This document shows positions 1-64,000 of a stretch of DNA of 64,000 bases, one piece after another (the stretch's first letter is position 1; the number at the start of each line of letters is the position of its first letter). The position numbers were made by a program, and so were the translations under genes. Under the pieces are notes generated by a model, which saw nothing but the letters and a program-made list of their open reading frames with translations, was not told the origin of the DNA and searched no databases. Source of the DNA: Rapana venosa (lineage: Eukaryota; Mollusca; Gastropoda; Neogastropoda; Muricidae); the NCBI GenBank assembly GCA_028751875.1, contig CM054145.1, forward strand, positions 1,910,067 to 1,974,066, given 5' to 3'.

Positions 1-323
1 CAGGCCAGTCACGTCACTGCAGCGGACTAGGGAGGCCACATGACGGCTGAACCGACCAATCACAGGACACACATATATCAGAATCAAGGACCCCTCCCTC
101 AAACTCTTTCAGCACAAGTCCTGGGAGCTTAGCAACCTTCTCCTTCCGCTTTAGAGGTCACCTTCATTTCCCTCATCCCCAAAATATCAGTGTGGGAAAG
201 AGGTAGGGTCAACAGCAAAGCCCTTACAACAAGAGGACCCACAGTCACAGTGTCACCTCAAACGTCACCCAGAAACGACGTTTCTGCCAATGACCAGTTC
301 CCCTCTCACACCACACCCTCCCA
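1..323 (-). other. DENND5: DENND5 3' untranslated region (partial)
   Basis: Sequence after the stop codon. I see no AATAAA on the coding strand in these 323 bases, so the transcript end probably lies outside the window. Confidence 0.7.
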
Positions 324-57438
<57,115 letters not shown>

Positions 57439-58261
57439 CGTTGTCTAGAATTAAATATCAAGTCATGTTTCAAAATGTAAAATGACGATTTACACTCCAA
57501 AGTATCTCACAACATCCTCAATCTCATTACTCATGACTGTCGCCTGTTATGTGTATTACTGTCATCAAAACTTTCAGCACCACTGCCATCTGGATGGCAA
57601 GGGAGGTTACTCTGAATGCAGAACGTGTGCATCGCTGCAACTTGGTGTAATTTGTTAAGTTTGCATATTTCTTCTAGACGATTTGCGAGAGAGATTGTGC
57701 AACATTATTGGTTTCAATATATATGCAATGTTTCTTCTTCATAGTACCACTACTATTGATATGTGATGCCAGAGTCATTTGATTACATGCCAAAACAAAC
57801 CCCAACCCACCCCCCAAAATGCATGATCAATATTTACTGAGTGACAGTGAGTCGAATAATTCACAACATGAATATGATATAAAACATTGACATTGATTAC
57901 TGATTTAAAGAGCATTTACTAATGCTGACCATAGATTAAATAACCTGTTATTGAATCAACTCAGATTAGGGTATTTTGTTTAGTGGCACATACAGCCTTG
58001 ATCAAGTTGATGGCAGTTCAGTGTCAAAATGACAGGGTCAGAGGTACCCCAGGGATGGGGGTTGGGGAGGAGTCCAAGTCACTGCTGGGAAGGCTGTTGG
58101 GGGGATTTTGCCCCCTGGAGCTAACATTTAGTTTGTTACAAACCCGCTGCAAGTGCTTTGAATGAGACTAGTAGTAATGTAGTATAAATTATAAACTAAA
58201 GCCAGGCTTGCAAACACATGCATAGCATCTTTCGAATTAAAAAAAAGAAGAAGAAGAAAAG

Positions 58262-58430
58262 GTGTCCCATAACCTATGCAGTTGTTGTGGAGCAGAGTGT
58301 CAGAGACTTCAGCTTCTCTGGGGGCCAACATCTTGAGGGGATACCCAGCTCATCTCCCTCTCTGCTTTACCTTCCCTGACCCTGAAGAGGGCAGGTACCC
58401 TTTTGATTTACAGCTGGGTGAACTAGGTGA
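58262..58430 (-). mobile_element. Body fragment of the composite 5S-like SINE
   Basis: The reverse complement matches 60725-60890: CAGCTGTAAAT, GGGTACCTGCCCTCTTCAGG, GGGAAGGTAAAGCAGAG, and the final GGTTATGGGACACC. The head is missing. Confidence 0.8.
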
Positions 58431-58442
58431 CAGTACTGTGGC

Positions 58443-58502
58443 CATGAACATCTTGTGCACAATACATTTAAGCATGAACATCTTGTGCACAATACATTTA
58501 AG
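58443..58502. repeat. 30-bp tandem duplication
   Basis: Two adjacent identical units beginning CATGAACATCTTGTGCAC, about 460 bp upstream of the HINT2 start. Confidence 0.8.
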
Positions 58503-58794
58503 CCATCTGCCTTTTCATAACAGTAGGATAACTAACTGTTTGTGAACACTAAAACAGATATTCATGTGGTGCACATGTATATGTGTGTTTTGTGTATAAT
58601 TCTTGGTTGTTTTGAAAGCTATACTTAGGAATAAATCTCACTTTATTTCAATGCAGTTTAAGCATAGTATTATATTGCCCTGTTTTTGCGTGGCTACATC
58701 ACAATTATCATTGGAAGTGTATTACAAAATTTTGTTTCGTAATGTGCTTTGTGTTATCCTGCAAAGTGGGAAGGAAAACGCTCTGAAAGTGTCC

Positions 58795-58923
58795 ATTATT
58801 GTTATTTTTATCATTATTAATATTATCATCATCATTATTATTATTATCTTCATCACTATTATCATCGTCATTATTATCATCATCATCAACAATATTACCA
58901 TCATTATCATTATGATTATTTTA
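58795..58923. repeat. (ATT/ATC)n imperfect trinucleotide tract
   Basis: A/T/C trinucleotides ending 36 bp before the HINT2 start codon, immediately before the possible TATTTCAG acceptor. Confidence 0.85.
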
Positions 58924-58958
58924 TATTTCAGAGAAGGACAGGTATCGGTGTCGGGAAA

Positions 58959-62680
<3,722 letters not shown>

Positions 62681-62741
62681 GTATGTTGAAGCCTTTCTGT
62701 GTTTTTGTGGGGGGTTCTTTTGGGGGATGGGGGGGGGATCT

Positions 62742-63085
62742 GCAGCTAGAGCTCTGAGGTTCACCAATGGTGAGATTTTTGCATGTGCAACTGTTTTTTC
62801 CCACCATGAAGGTAGCTGCATTCTGACTTTGGGGTCGTATGCTGGGTATGTTCCTGTTTCCCTAACCCACCCAACAAATTGACGTAAACTTTGGGATCTT
62901 TGACGTGCATCATTTGATCTTCTGTGTGTGTATATACACAGAGGGAATTAAGGCACTGGCAGATTTGCGCTTAAAGTAGACCTGGGAGATTGTAAAAATC
63001 CGATTCCACCAAGATTTGAACCCACGACTTGACCCATGGGATTGAAGTCAAACAGTTCTAATCACTTGACGATAGTGTCCATCAA
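62742..63085 (-). mobile_element. tRNA-headed SINE with alternative tail
   Basis: Same organisation as 31538-31905: B box GGTTCAAATCT, ATCTCCCAGGTCTACTTTAA, ACATACCCAGCATACGACC, and tail GGTGAACCTCAGAGCTCTAG. Lies in HINT2 intron 4. Confidence 0.85.
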
Positions 63086-63180
63086 GACTTATCTGTTTAT
63101 TTTTATCATAGATCATGATATATTCATAGATATATTATTCCCATGCAGTGTGGGTTAGGAGGGAAGAAATCTGTTATAAA

Positions 63181-63342
63181 GTACCTCCACCATCACCACC
63201 ATCACCACCACCACCACCTCCAATACTACTGCTACTACTGCTACTACTGCTGCTGCTACTATTAATATTACTACCACTACTGCTACTACTACTACTACTA
63301 CTACTTCTACTAGACACACACACACACACACACACACAACCA
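63181..63342. repeat. (CCACCAT)n, (CTACTA)n and (AC)n compound microsatellite
   Basis: Compound trinucleotide tract then AC run, in HINT2 intron 4. Confidence 0.95.
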
Positions 63343-63444
63343 GCACACAACACATAAGAGAGACAGATACACAAAGAGAGGATGTGGATTATAATTTTTT
63401 TTTTTTTATTCAACGGTTTAGGCAATGTGAATTATACAGCATGT

Positions 63445-63725
63445 ACTATAACCTGGAAAATTGGCCTAGGCCAAAAGCTGTGTCAGTTAGTGATGTCAGC
63501 TAAGTGCCAAGGCCTACACTAAAATGTTGTTATGTTGTAAAATGCTGTGTTCAGATTGTCTTCAGCCATGACAAGCTCTTAACATAACAACCTGCACTCT
63601 CCTTTACAAGAGAAAAAATCTGAAGTCACCTATGTGACTAGGCCCTTGAAACTATTCATACACACAAACTTCTCATTCAGTATGTACTTCCAACCTCACA
63701 GTGATTGCCAGGAGAGGTGAGTGAG
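63445..63725 (+). repeat. Dispersed repeat, copy 1
   Basis: The order GGCCTAGGCCAAAAGCTGTG, TGCCAAGGCCTACACTAAAA, TTCAGCCATGACA, ACACACAAACTTCTCATTCA is found reversed at 48030-48245. Confidence 0.75.
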
Positions 63726-63825
63726 ACAGAGTGAATGTGATCAGGGTATTAAGCTGGGGAATATGCAACAACAACAACGACAACAACAACAACAGCAACA
63801 CCACCACCTGACAAGTGCAGGAACC

Positions 63826-63900
63826 TAGTTATGACACTTTTAAATCCAGCCTCAAGACATATTTATTTCAAACCTAAGATTTCTCCCCTCCTGTTTCCTA
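63826..63900 (+). mobile_element. Possible LINE C-terminal remnant
   Basis: A short stretch translating as TFKSSLKTYLF resembles the end of CR1/L2-type RT proteins. It is too short to be certain. Confidence 0.45.
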
Positions 63901-64000
63901 TCAGAGCTACCCCACCTTCACTAACCCATGTCCTATCACCCTGCTAAAGTATACGACCTGTGTGAGTGTGTGTGTGTATGTGTGCTTTTGAAAAACGTTT

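Larger units (their letters stand above)
57439..58958. promoter_or_regulatory. Divergent intergenic region between DENND5 and HINT2
   Basis: About 1.5 kb separate the two start codons, so both promoters and 5'UTRs should lie here unless 5'UTR introns reach into the repeats. I see no convincing TATA box or strong CpG island. It holds a reverse SINE fragment (58262-58430), a direct 30-bp duplication (58443-58502) and an (ATT/ATC)n tract (58795-58923). Confidence 0.5.

Overview
This is animal nuclear DNA, most likely from a mollusc and probably a gastropod. The phylum is an inference from three things: intron-split metazoan genes, very dense (AC)n/(TG)n microsatellites, and tRNA-headed SINEs plus several kinds of non-LTR retrotransposon debris. 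No bacterial or organellar gene is present.

Two host genes account for the coding content, and they diverge from a roughly 1.5 kb intergenic region (57439-58958). On the minus strand lies an apparently complete DENND5 (Rab6IP1-type) gene. Its 24 coding exons run from the ATG at 57438 to the stop at 324. I placed every exon by reading frame, splice dinucleotides and protein similarity. The exon lengths sum to 3969 nt (1322 codons plus stop) with consistent phase at all 23 introns. The protein has the tripartite DENN module, RUN1, PLAT and RUN2 in the usual order, and should act in Rab-controlled Golgi/endosome traffic. On the plus strand is the 5' part of a HINT2-like gene (mitochondrial histidine-triad hydrolase). 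Four coding exons lie between 58959 and 62680. The last exon, which carries the HxHxH catalytic motif, lies beyond the window.

Layout by position: 1-323, DENND5 3'UTR. 324-13364, RUN2, PLAT and RUN1 exons (24 to 15) in short introns packed with microsatellites, SINEs, LINE ends and a ~75-bp minisatellite. 13365-17925, an intron with a 5'-truncated LINE (perfect 15-bp target duplication, still open RT frame) antisense to DENND5. 17926-32204, exons 14 to 10, including a likely cassette exon at 26553-26639. 32205-43437, an 11-kb intron with 56-bp and 45-bp minisatellites. 43438-57438, the linker and DENN exons (9 to 1). 57439-64000, the divergent promoter region and HINT2.

I see no new multi-gene system. 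The unusual signals concern splicing and repeats. Many 3' splice sites are built directly on (TG)n microsatellites instead of normal pyrimidine tracts. Eight of 27 donors have C at +3, mostly GTCAGT. Local duplications have copied a real acceptor (exon 17) and a real donor (exon 6). HINT2 has a GC-AG intron. A SINE appears to fuse a tRNA-like head to a 5S-rRNA-like segment. Two different LINEs share a 3'-terminal signature followed by different short-repeat tails.
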